From CAZMCH01 sp964564735 (GTDB taxonomy: Bacteria; Poribacteria; DTPJ01): a stretch of 7,662 bases of DNA. Positions within the stretch are counted from its first letter, which is position 1. Each line of letters opens with the position of its first letter. Where the stretch lies: contig CAZMCH010000145.1 in the NCBI GenBank assembly GCA_964564735.1, positions 1-7,662 of the forward strand. Direction: 5' to 3'. The position numbers and the translations under genes were made by a program. The notes under the pieces were generated by a model. It saw only the letters and a list, made by a program, of their open reading frames with translations, was not told the DNA's origin and made no database searches. Below are positions 1 through 6,230 of this stretch, in pieces.

Positions 1-604
1 CGTTTATATGCACTAGACCGATTTTACCAGCCAAATAGCTGAAATTGTTCTTGATTGAGCCATTCTCAACTTCTCCGCCATTGGAGTTCCAACACGCAAC
101 AACATTATCACAATCGGCAATATCAAGTATCTGGCGAATATATGGGATATGGCTTGTTCCTCCACCATGAACCTCAAGCCTAATTTCAATATCATAATCT
201 TTGGCAAATTTTCCACATTCTTTAAGGGCAAGACCAATCTGTTCAAGCGTCTTTTCAACTGGTACTTCGTTTGGTAATCCATTTGGTCTTACTTTTACAC
301 CTGACGCACCAACGTCTTTCGCCAATTTGACATACTCTTTTGTGCCTTCAATATGCTTTCTAACCTCTGCTTGATCTGGTGAATGATATTCAAATGCACT
401 TCCAAGCCCAACAAGAGTTATCTTTGAATTTTCAAATCTTTGCTTAACTGCCTTGCGCTCATCTGAGGAAAGATCAACCTCAACTTTATGAGCATGTGTC
501 GTTCTGAGTTCAACTCCCTGAAAGCCTGTCTTTTCGCACATATTAATAATTGTGTCAATATCCCAATCTTTCGCCATATTGTATGTTACTAAACCTAACT
601 TCAT
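1..604 (-). CDS. Sugar-phosphate isomerase/epimerase family protein, TIM-barrel (partial, C-terminus beyond window)
   Basis: This open frame starts with ATG at 602-604 and runs off the left edge after 201 codons with no stop. The ribosome-binding site is GAGAGGA at 613-619. The N-terminus MKLGLVTYNMAKDWDID, followed by GFQGVELRTTHAH, is the beta1 and beta2 pattern of the xylose-isomerase-like TIM barrel (AP endonuclease family 2 fold). Later motifs are GVKVRPNGLP (about 102-111), LEVHGGGTS (143-151, with E144 as the likely metal ligand), CWNSN (171-175) and LVHIN (197-201), which matches the usual HIxD strand near the end of the barrel. The family interconverts or dehydrates sugars and sugar derivatives in the cytoplasm; the substrate cannot be read from the sequence. 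Where many relatives have a D-x-x-H metal pair, this protein has WNSN, which I recall as typical of one subfamily. It lies 69 bp downstream of tex on the same strand, so co-transcription is possible. A family assignment is secure; a specific enzyme name is not. Confidence 0.85.
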   Translation of the reverse strand, partial: MKLGLVTYNMAKDWDIDTIINMCEKTGFQGVELRTTHAHKVEVDLSSDERKAVKQRFENSKITLVGLGSAFEYHSPDQAEVRKHIEGTKEYVKLAKDVGASGVKVRPNGLPNEVPVEKTLEQIGLALKECGKFAKDYDIEIRLEVHGGGTSHIPYIRQILDIADCDNVVACWNSNGGEVENGSIKNNFSYLAGKIGLVHIN

Positions 605-673
605 TGTTTTAATCCTCTCTTTGAGTTAAATACATCATCAGAATTCTAAAGCTTTAAGATTTGACGTAACTAC

Positions 674-2851
674 TTATTTTTCGCTTTTCTCATGAACCTG
701 TTTCATGCTTAGACCAATGCGCTTACGCTCTAAGTCAATAGCAATGACTTTTACTTGAACAGTTGAACCAACTTTACAAGCTTGAGCAGGGTCTTTAACA
801 TACTTATTAGCAATCTCAGAAACATGGACGAGACCGTCCTGATGAACACCTATGTCGACAAATACACCAAAATCAGTAACATTTGTGATTATACCATTGA
901 GTATCATACCTTCGTGTAGATGCTCAATATCAGTAACCCCCATAACAAAACCCGCATCTTTATATTCTCTGCGTGGATCACGCCCTGGTTTTTTTAGTTC
1001 TTTTAAAATATCTTGAATTGTTGGCAAACCAATTTTGTCCGTCACCAAGTCTTTGGCATTAAAAGAATTAATAAGCTTGTCATTGCCAATAAGTTGCTCA
1101 ATAGTAACGCCCTTCATTTTGCATAATTCATAGACAAAATCATATGCTTCTGGATGGACAGCAGAATTATCAAGCGGATTTACACCATTTCTTATCCTCA
1201 AGAATCCAGCAGATTGTTCAAAGGTCTTATCCCCAAAGCCTGGTATGTCAAGCAATTTTCTTAAGTCATCAAATTTGCCATGCTCATCTCGATATGCGAC
1301 TATCTTTTGTGCAAGTGAAAGCCCTATTCCAGCAACATATTTTAGTAGGGAATAAGAGGCTGTATTAAGATCAACACCAACGTAGTTAACGACGGATTCA
1401 ACAGTATTATCAAGTGCGCTGGAAAGCATATTTTGATCGACGTCATGCTGATATTGACCTACACCAATTGATTTTGGATCAATTTTAACCATTTCAGCCA
1501 ATGGGTCTTGAATACGCCTTGCAATACTGACAGCGCCCCTAATGCTGACATCAAGGCTTGGTAATTCTTCTCTTGCAATTTCTGATGCAGAATAGATTGA
1601 CGCTCCTGATTCATTAACAACTATACTATGAAGTTTTAGTCCAAATCTTTCTAACATGCCTTTTATATATTCATCAATTTCCCTTGATGCTGTGCCATTT
1701 CCGATAGCAATTATCTCAACAGAAAAGTTATCTATCAGTGATTTTAATATCTTATCTGAGTCATCTATTTTGTTTTGTGGTTCTATAGGATATACAACAG
1801 CGGTTGCAACACATTTTCCTGTTTTATCTATTACTGCAACTTTTGAGCCAGTTCGGAAGCCTGGGTCTATACCCATAATAACTTTTTCACCTGCTGGAGA
1901 CTGTAAAAGCAGATTTCTGAGATTTTCAGAGAATACAATTATTGACGCTTTATCTGCTATTTCAGTTATTTCGTTTCGAATGTCTCTTTCAATTGATGGG
2001 AAGATATAATTCTTGAAAGCGTCATTTATGGAGAATTCTATATATTTTGTAAATATACTATCGGGGTTGGTAATATATCGCCTTCTAATCATCTCCATAA
2101 CGTAATCTGTAAGTGTTTCAATATGAACAGATATAACTCCTTCACGTTCAGCACGATTAATTGCAAGAACCCTATGCGGAGGCATGGATTTGACAGCTTC
2201 AGAATGAGAATAATACATTTCATATTTGGTATGTTTCTCAGCAAATTCATCTTTTACCTTCGTTATAAGAGTTCCCATACGGAATGTTATTCGTCTGACC
2301 ATTTGCCTGATTTCAGCATCTTCTGAAACCCATGAAGCAATTATATGCTCTGCACCTCTTACAGCCTCAAGAATTGTGTTAATGTCTTTTTCAGGATTAA
2401 GGTAATCTTTGGCATAGTCCTCAATAGAACCTTCTATAATGTCTTGCCTTGTAAGTATAAATCGCGCAAATGGCTCAAGCCCCGCCTCAATAGCAATCGT
2501 TGCTTTTGTTCTTCGTTTTGGCTTATATGGCAGATATATATCTTCAAGTTCAACCTTGCTTAAACAGCTTTCGATCTTTTCTTTGAGTTCATCTGTAAGT
2601 TTGCCTTGTTCATCAATGGACTTAATGATCTCCTGTTTACGCTCTTCGAGTTCTGAATAATACTTAAATAGCTTTTGTATATCATATATTTTTGTCTCAT
2701 CGAGTGAACCAGTAGCTTCTTTCCTATATCTTGCGACAAAGGGAACAGTGTTTCCAGATTGAAATAAAGCAATAGTATTTGAAATTTGAACTTTAGATAT
2801 GGATAATTCGCTTGATATTTGTTTGATTATTCTTTCACTTACATTTTCCAT
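674..2851 (-). CDS. tex: RNA-binding transcriptional accessory protein Tex (S1, YqgF-like and HhH domains)
   Basis: The gene encodes 725 residues, the usual bacterial Tex length. Tex is a cytoplasmic nucleic-acid-binding protein that associates with the transcription machinery. Domains in order: an N-terminal helical Tex domain (about 1-190) with GNTVPFVARYRKE (33-45) and EDIYLPYKPKRRTKA (103-117); a YqgF/RNase H-like domain starting at MGIDPGFRTG (about 326-335) with GNGTASRE (384-391) and VNESGASIYSAS (412-423); the conserved DPKSIGVGQYQHDV (458-471); helix-hairpin-helix motifs (about 498-552, VAGIG and IPGFG); and a C-terminal S1 RNA-binding domain (about 647-716, NVTDFGVFVDIG, QDGLVHVSEI, IGLSMKQ). 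The frame is open upstream to a GTG at 2921-2923. I chose ATG 2849-2851 because AAAGGTG (2861-2867) lies 9 nt upstream and family proteins begin at this point. The extra 24 residues are repeat-derived. All domains are intact. Confidence 0.97.
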   Translation of the reverse strand: MENVSERIIKQISSELSISKVQISNTIALFQSGNTVPFVARYRKEATGSLDETKIYDIQKLFKYYSELEERKQEIIKSIDEQGKLTDELKEKIESCLSKVELEDIYLPYKPKRRTKATIAIEAGLEPFARFILTRQDIIEGSIEDYAKDYLNPEKDINTILEAVRGAEHIIASWVSEDAEIRQMVRRITFRMGTLITKVKDEFAEKHTKYEMYYSHSEAVKSMPPHRVLAINRAEREGVISVHIETLTDYVMEMIRRRYITNPDSIFTKYIEFSINDAFKNYIFPSIERDIRNEITEIADKASIIVFSENLRNLLLQSPAGEKVIMGIDPGFRTGSKVAVIDKTGKCVATAVVYPIEPQNKIDDSDKILKSLIDNFSVEIIAIGNGTASREIDEYIKGMLERFGLKLHSIVVNESGASIYSASEIAREELPSLDVSIRGAVSIARRIQDPLAEMVKIDPKSIGVGQYQHDVDQNMLSSALDNTVESVVNYVGVDLNTASYSLLKYVAGIGLSLAQKIVAYRDEHGKFDDLRKLLDIPGFGDKTFEQSAGFLRIRNGVNPLDNSAVHPEAYDFVYELCKMKGVTIEQLIGNDKLINSFNAKDLVTDKIGLPTIQDILKELKKPGRDPRREYKDAGFVMGVTDIEHLHEGMILNGIITNVTDFGVFVDIGVHQDGLVHVSEIANKYVKDPAQACKVGSTVQVKVIAIDLERKRIGLSMKQVHEKSEK

Positions 2852-2860
2852 AACAGCTAA

Positions 2861-2867
2861 CACCTTT
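2861..2867 (-). promoter_or_regulatory. Ribosome-binding site that fixes the tex start
   Basis: The minus-strand sequence AAAGGTG sits 9 nt upstream of the ATG at 2849-2851. The upstream GTG at 2921-2923 has no comparable site, so the shorter 725-residue protein is preferred. Confidence 0.7.
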
Positions 2868-2873
2868 AATATT

Positions 2874-2937
2874 GCGTAATGTGTAAGACGAAAAGCGTAA
2901 TGCTTGAAGTGCAAACGCACCACCCATTAAGCATTAC
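2874..2937. repeat. Short direct repeats and a 9-bp-stem inverted repeat in the tex leader
   Basis: The octamer GCGTAATG occurs at 2874-2881 and again at 2895-2902, a 21-bp period. Overlapping the second copy, GTAATGCTT (2897-2905) is the perfect complement of AAGCATTAC (2929-2937), giving a 9-bp stem with a 23-nt loop. When translated, this stretch gives a HYAFRLTHYA-like peptide. I recall such peptides as products of short dispersed repeats in several uncultured-bacterium genomes; this is memory, not a search result. The hairpin falls in the presumed 5' leader of tex and has no T-run, so it does not look like a terminator. Confidence 0.45.
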
Positions 2938-2959
2938 TTATTAGGCTTTTACATCCTGA

Positions 2960-2965
2960 ATTATA
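2960..2965 (-). promoter_or_regulatory. Candidate -10 element for tex
   Basis: The minus strand reads TATAAT, preceded by GTA, about 110 bp upstream of the tex ATG. The -35 region at 17-18 bp spacing reads AAAATC or CAAAAT and is poor. That region overlaps the direct repeat next to the MITE-like element. Chance occurrence is quite possible in AT-rich sequence. Confidence 0.3.
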
Positions 2966-2981
2966 TACGCAGTTAGTAATT

Positions 2982-2990
2982 AGATTTTGG
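2982..2990. repeat. Left copy of 9-bp direct repeat (putative target-site duplication)
   Basis: AGATTTTGG lies immediately outside the left inverted repeat of the MITE-like element and is identical to the 9-mer at 3137-3145. Confidence 0.55.
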
Positions 2991-3136
2991 GGATGGTTCA
3001 AAATTATGAATGACCCTCAACAAGACATTGTTCATAGAGATACACAACTGGATTCTAGCTTGCGCTGAAATGACATTTGCGTATTTTATACCATAGAAAA
3101 GTGTTATTTTTATCTTCCTAGATAATGAACCATGCC
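2991..3136. mobile_element. MITE-like non-autonomous element (146 bp) with terminal inverted repeats
   Basis: The left end reads GGATGGTTCA (2991-3000). The right end, read on the opposite strand, is GGCATGGTTCA (3126-3136): the same decamer with one inserted C. The perfectly matching core is ATGGTTCA at 2993-3000 against TGAACCAT at 3126-3133. The element is abutted on both sides by the identical 9-mer AGATTTTGG (2982-2990 and 3137-3145), as expected for a target-site duplication. Inside are a 6-bp stem (TATGAA 3005-3010 with TTCATA 3031-3036), a nested AACAA/TTGTT stem (3019-3023 with 3028-3032), and CTGGATTCTAGC...GCTGAAATGACA (3048-3075). The last looks like a decayed copy of the common dispersed repeat pattern CTGGATTCCCGC...GCGGGAATGACA. 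There is no credible gene inside. The structure is seen directly; mobility is inferred. Confidence 0.6.
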
Positions 3137-3145
3137 AGATTTTGG
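3137..3145. repeat. Right copy of 9-bp direct repeat (putative target-site duplication)
   Basis: AGATTTTGG lies immediately outside the right inverted repeat of the MITE-like element and is identical to the 9-mer at 2982-2990. Nine-base duplications are known for several transposase families. Confidence 0.55.
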
Positions 3146-3165
3146 TAATTATCAATCTTAAATCA

Positions 3166-4083
3166 TTATAAACTTTTAATACCTTCTTTATAGACCTCTG
3201 CTGAGTTCTGGAGTGCTTTGAGTTCTGATTCAGTCAACTTAAGCTGTATTATCTCCTCAACACCATTAACGCCTAATTTGATAGGAACGCCTACATAGAC
3301 ATCATTTATGCCATACTCACCTTTGAGATAAGCAGAACATGGAAGTATCCGCTTCTTGTTTTTAAGGATCGCTTCGACCATCTGGGTTACAGATGCCGAA
3401 GGAGCATAAAAAGCGCTTCCAGTTTTAAGGAAATTAACTATCTCTGCCCCACCGTTTTGTGTTCTTTCGATTAGTCGTTTTATTGTATCTTCGGGCAAGA
3501 GTTCAGTTATTGGAATGCCCGAAACTGTGGTGTATCTTGGCAAAGGCACCATCTCGTCGCCATGCCCACCAAGAACCATAGCGAATACATCCTCAGTTGA
3601 GACATCAAGTTCCATTGCGATGAATGTTGCGAACCTTGCAGAATCAAGAACCCCAGCTTGACCCATGACTCTATTCTTTGGAAATCCTGTTACTTTCCAC
3701 GCATGATAGGTCATAATATCAACGGGATTCGTTACCATTATGATGACAGAAGCAGGGGCATATTTAGCGATATTTGTAGATATTTCGCCGATCACTTCTG
3801 CATTTTTTTGCAAAAGATCAAGCCTAGACATACCGGGCTTTCGTGGGAAACCAGCAGTAACAACAACTATATCCGAGCCTCTTATCTCTGCATAGTCGTT
3901 TGAGCCTGATATTTTGGAGTCAAAGCGATCAACAGGTCCGGCTTGAAGCATGTCAAGCCCTTTTCCTTGCGGAACTCCCTCCACAATATCAACCATAACC
4001 ACATCTGCAAGCTCTCTTTCAGCGATAAGCAATGCTGTGGTTGCACCCACATTTCCAGAACCAATCACGCTAACTTTTTTCAT
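3166..4083 (-). CDS. mdh: Malate dehydrogenase, NAD-dependent, LDH-like type
   Basis: The 305-residue protein catalyses malate + NAD+ to oxaloacetate + NADH, a TCA-cycle or reductive-branch step in the cytoplasm. It begins MKKVSVIGSGNVG with the Rossmann glycines G8, G10 and G13. D32 at the end of beta2 (VVMVD) indicates NAD rather than NADP. The substrate loop RKPGMSR (81-87) has the R81/M85 arrangement of malate dehydrogenase, not the Gln of lactate dehydrogenase, and R87 is the second substrate arginine. Also present are VTNPVD (N119), GQAGVLDSARF (141-151, with D147 of the catalytic pair and R150) and GGHGDEMVP (172-180, catalytic H174). Length and motifs match the LDH-like MDH group of about 305-320 residues. 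I chose ATG 4081-4083 because GGGGAG (4089-4094) lies 5 nt upstream. An in-frame ATG 18 bp further out lacks a site and adds non-homologous residues. It lies 134 bp downstream of the zinc-ribbon gene and is probably a separate transcript. The sequence appears intact. Confidence 0.97.
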   Translation of the reverse strand: MKKVSVIGSGNVGATTALLIAERELADVVMVDIVEGVPQGKGLDMLQAGPVDRFDSKISGSNDYAEIRGSDIVVVTAGFPRKPGMSRLDLLQKNAEVIGEISTNIAKYAPASVIIMVTNPVDIMTYHAWKVTGFPKNRVMGQAGVLDSARFATFIAMELDVSTEDVFAMVLGGHGDEMVPLPRYTTVSGIPITELLPEDTIKRLIERTQNGGAEIVNFLKTGSAFYAPSASVTQMVEAILKNKKRILPCSAYLKGEYGINDVYVGVPIKLGVNGVEEIIQLKLTESELKALQNSAEVYKEGIKSL

Positions 4084-4088
4084 GAATT

Positions 4089-4094
4089 CTCCCC
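4089..4094 (-). promoter_or_regulatory. Ribosome-binding site that fixes the mdh start
   Basis: GGGGAG on the minus strand lies 5 nt upstream of ATG 4081-4083. This supports the 305-residue form over the 311-residue extension, whose extra codons overlap this site. Confidence 0.65.
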
Positions 4095-4128
4095 ATAGCA
4101 AAAGTATGTTTTGTAAAATAAGTAGATA

Positions 4129-4157
4129 TGTGTATTTAAGACATCCCCCTTTATCAA
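4129..4157 (-). promoter_or_regulatory. Weak sigma70-like promoter candidate for mdh
   Basis: TTGATA (4152-4157) is separated by 17 bp from TACACA (4129-4134). The -35 box matches the consensus at five of six positions, but the -10 box matches at only three. It lies in the gap upstream of mdh and downstream of a weak terminator-like hairpin. Confidence 0.22.
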
Positions 4158-4189
4158 TTAGGAAAGATGCCTTTTTATGCCATAAGTGG

Positions 4190-4210
4190 AAAAAATCTTA
4201 TCAACAAGAT
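4190..4210 (-). terminator. Weak intrinsic terminator candidate after the zinc-ribbon gene
   Basis: On the minus strand ATCTT and AAGAT (4206-4210 and 4195-4199) form a 5-bp stem with a 6-nt loop, followed by a run of six T (4190-4195). It begins 8 bp beyond the zinc-ribbon stop codon. The stem is short and AT-rich, so it would be inefficient if it works at all. Confidence 0.33.
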
Positions 4211-4217
4211 AATAAGA

Positions 4218-4436
4218 TTAAATATCTTTTCCACAAATAGGACATGCCTCACCAGCAGAAGTCAAGCCTACGAACTTGTCAAGCTCCCTAAGATCGATCT
4301 CTGCCCGACAATCCTTATGCGGACATCTGATAAAATATTCCTTTCCCGTTCCTCTTGGGATTATCTTGTATTCAGCCTTTTTGGTTATATATTTACGAGG
4401 TGTTCCAGTATCCGAATCAGACATTATCCTTGCCAT
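4218..4436 (-). CDS. Small zinc-ribbon protein, 72 residues, unknown function
   Basis: A strong ribosome-binding site, AAGGAGT (4444-4450), lies 7 nt before the ATG, which argues that this small frame is real. The protein has two cysteine pairs, C38-P-H-K-D-C43 and C65-P-I-C68-G, the layout of a zinc ribbon with an unusually wide C-x4-C first knuckle. Between them is a charged, probably helical stretch (IDLRELDKF). The first 30 residues are polar and basic with no signal peptide or membrane segment, so a cytoplasmic protein is expected. The gene starts inside the last codons of the upstream protease gene (20-bp overlap, different frame), and its ribosome-binding site lies in that gene's coding sequence, which suggests translational coupling. 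I do not recognise the family. A nucleic-acid-binding or structural zinc module is plausible, but no function can be assigned. Confidence 0.75.
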   Translation of the reverse strand: MARIMSDSDTGTPRKYITKKAEYKIIPRGTGKEYFIRCPHKDCRAEIDLRELDKFVGLTSAGEACPICGKDI

Positions 4437-6147
4437 AATATTTACTCCTTAGTTGATTTAGTTGCGTAATTCTCTTTCTATGACGAAAGAATCTATAAAT
4501 GATTATACCTGTAATACATAGGAACAAAGACAGAGCAATAAAGAAAATAATTAATTTAACTCTGTTAGCATTAATTTGATACTTAATAAAAGCAATACCA
4601 TCTTTTGCATATTGAATATTAGGATCAATATCAAGTGCAGACTGATAATATTTTATAGCATCTTTATACATGCCTTTTTTATAATAAATATCACCAATAC
4701 CAACATAAGCCTCTGAGTTATTGGGATTTAGCTTCAAAACATTATCAAAGTAACTTTTTGCATCATCAAAATTTCCTGATCCGTATTTTATTCTCGCAAT
4801 CCCGATATTTGCCAATTCAAGATTCTTTTTTGCCTGCCAGCAATCTGCATCCCAATCAAGTGCCTGACTGCAAAATTCTATACTTTCCTGCAAATTTCCG
4901 CTTTTGATCTTCTCTGCTCCCAGATTATTCATACAAGTTGCAATATCTCGTTTTGCAGAAGAAAATGATGGATCAACTTCTAGGGCTTTCTTGTAATGCT
5001 CAATAGCTTTATCATATTGTTTATCAGTATCATAAGCAGTTCCAAGATCATAATATATCATACGAGATAACGGGAATGATGTCAAACCTTTAGATAACAA
5101 TGATATTGCGGATTCTGTCTGCCCTTTCTTTATAAGATCAGTTGCCCATAAATGATATGCGGTCAAAGCATTATTTTTTGCTGCTGATAATTTATTATCC
5201 ATTTGATATGCTTTTTCAAAATATAGTATAGCTTTATCGTATTTTTTCTGTTGAAAATGAAGCATTCCAATCATACTTAAAAAGATAGGTGACTGCTCAT
5301 TACCAGCCGCTTTTGAATAATATTGTATCGCTTTATCATACATCCCTTCTTTTTGAAAAATCCTTGCAAGCCTATCTGCTGCTTTTAATAGTGTTGGGTC
5401 TAACTTCAAAGCAAGGTTAAGTTCATTAATAGCAAGTTCATCATCACCTTTATCAGCATAAACAGAACCTAGCCAAAAATGCAGATGTGATGAATCTGAT
5501 GTTACAGAAATATCCGATTTTAATTCAGCGATAGCAAAATCATGTAATGGCGTTCCCGAAGCATAAGAGAATAATTTAAGCAAAGTCTCCTTATCTCTTC
5601 TAGTAGGGTAATTTGCTTTTGATCTGAAATACATCACATCATTTGGGTCTTTGCTATGCCCCCAAAGTCCTATTGAGTGTCCTATTTCATGTAAAAGCAC
5701 CGATCTTATTTCATTATGTAGTGTTGTTGATGAAGATGGAATTTCTTTAATCAAAACAGATACATTTATATAAAATCCGCCTGAATCAAAACGCACAAGA
5801 CTCGCTTCTCCAAGAGGGTCTGCCTCCCCACTCAGCATTTTATCTGTCCAACAGATACGAATATCAGCATTTTCTGAATCAATGCGCTTAAATCTTAACT
5901 TTCCTTCGGATATACTTGACCATTGATCAAGCGCATATTCGACATCCTCAACATAGTATTTTTTCAGATCATCAGGAATGTTTGGCGATGGTATATTAAC
6001 AGTTACAGGCGAATGGCTAAATCTTGCTATGCGACCATCCGAAGCCATAGTAATCCTGTTGAAGTAGTTATCTGCAAATATATCTGGTATAAATACTGAT
6101 ATAAATATTGATAATAGCAGATATAATAGAATTTTCTTATATTTCAT
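4417..6147 (-). CDS. Secreted, membrane-anchored metzincin (matrixin-like) metalloprotease with TPR repeats
   Basis: The product is 576 residues from ATG 6145-6147. Residues 1-26 (KYKK followed by LLYLLLSIFISVFI) form a signal peptide or N-anchor. Residues 30-200 are a matrixin-like peptidase domain: DVEYALDQWSSISEGKLRF (68-86), ADIRICW (94-100), the zinc motif HEIGHSIGLWGH (153-164; H153, E154, H157, H164), and DVMYFRS (170-176), the probable Met-turn. The third histidine is at +11 rather than the canonical +10 of HExxHxxGxxH. About eight TPR units follow (roughly 220-253, 254-287, 288-320, 321-358, 361-394, 395-436, 437-476, 477-510), with YDKAI and LDP/VDP signatures. A hydrophobic segment at 532-553 followed by RHRKR and a short polar tail predicts a C-terminal membrane anchor with the protease and TPRs outside the cytoplasm. 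The neighbour downstream is an overlapping zinc-ribbon gene. Proteolysis of zinc-dependent type is inferred; substrate and partners are unknown. Confidence 0.85.
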   Translation of the reverse strand: MKYKKILLYLLLSIFISVFIPDIFADNYFNRITMASDGRIARFSHSPVTVNIPSPNIPDDLKKYYVEDVEYALDQWSSISEGKLRFKRIDSENADIRICWTDKMLSGEADPLGEASLVRFDSGGFYINVSVLIKEIPSSSTTLHNEIRSVLLHEIGHSIGLWGHSKDPNDVMYFRSKANYPTRRDKETLLKLFSYASGTPLHDFAIAELKSDISVTSDSSHLHFWLGSVYADKGDDELAINELNLALKLDPTLLKAADRLARIFQKEGMYDKAIQYYSKAAGNEQSPIFLSMIGMLHFQQKKYDKAILYFEKAYQMDNKLSAAKNNALTAYHLWATDLIKKGQTESAISLLSKGLTSFPLSRMIYYDLGTAYDTDKQYDKAIEHYKKALEVDPSFSSAKRDIATCMNNLGAEKIKSGNLQESIEFCSQALDWDADCWQAKKNLELANIGIARIKYGSGNFDDAKSYFDNVLKLNPNNSEAYVGIGDIYYKKGMYKDAIKYYQSALDIDPNIQYAKDGIAFIKYQINANRVKLIIFFIALSLFLCITGIIIYRFFRHRKRITQLNQLRSKYYGKDNV

Positions 6148-6155
6148 ATTTACGA

Positions 6156-6160
6156 TCCTG
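6156..6160 (-). promoter_or_regulatory. Ribosome-binding site that fixes the protease start
   Basis: CAGGA on the minus strand lies 8 nt before ATG 6145-6147. The upstream in-frame ATG at 6169-6171 lacks a site and lies only about 12 nt after a TATAAT element. The start with the clean signal peptide MKYKKILLYLLL is therefore preferred. Confidence 0.55.
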
Positions 6161-6182
6161 ATAAAACTCATTTTGAGTCTTA

Positions 6183-6188
6183 ATTATA
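6183..6188 (-). promoter_or_regulatory. Candidate -10 element for the protease gene
   Basis: A perfect TATAAT on the minus strand lies 36 bp before the chosen ATG, predicting a leader of about 30 nt. No good -35 box is seen at 16-18 bp (GATTAC at 17), so this is a moderate candidate. The gene could also be read through from the ABC gene upstream. Confidence 0.35.
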
Positions 6189-6230
6189 CGATTTTTTTCA
6201 TTCAAGTAATCATTAAAAATGCTATTTTAA

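Noticed and set aside
13..282. 89-residue minus-strand open frame
   Set aside because: It lies in another frame of the isomerase gene, whose own frame is open from 604 to the window edge with family motifs and a ribosome-binding site.
647..656. TAAAGCTTTA palindrome between tex and the isomerase gene
   Set aside because: It is a ten-base AT-rich palindrome without loop or T-run, expected by chance in this composition.
1144..2660. Several plus-strand open frames of 67-117 codons opposite tex
   Set aside because: They are antisense shadows of a fully conserved gene, without recognisable domains.
2852..2923. N-terminal extension of Tex from GTG 2921-2923
   Set aside because: It has no ribosome-binding site and a repeat-derived composition; the ATG at 2849-2851 has AAAGGTG at proper spacing and fits the family N-terminus.
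2973..3155. 60-residue minus-strand open frame between mdh and tex
   Set aside because: It spans both ends of the MITE-like element, has no ribosome-binding site or recognisable family, and its YANVISAQARIQ part is translated repeat sequence.
4142..4157. AAAGGGGG followed by ATG TCT TAA upstream of mdh, a possible leader mini-ORF
   Set aside because: The G-run is directly against the ATG, leaving no spacing for ribosome binding, and the frame has only two codons.
3658..4469. Plus-strand open frames of 81-100 codons opposite mdh and the zinc-ribbon gene
   Set aside because: They are antisense to well-supported genes, with no family resemblance.
6213..6230. AT-only hairpin right after the ABC gene stop (TTAAAATAGCATTTTTAA on the minus strand)
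   Set aside because: The stem is entirely A-T with one bulge and no following T-run, so it is unlikely to terminate transcription.
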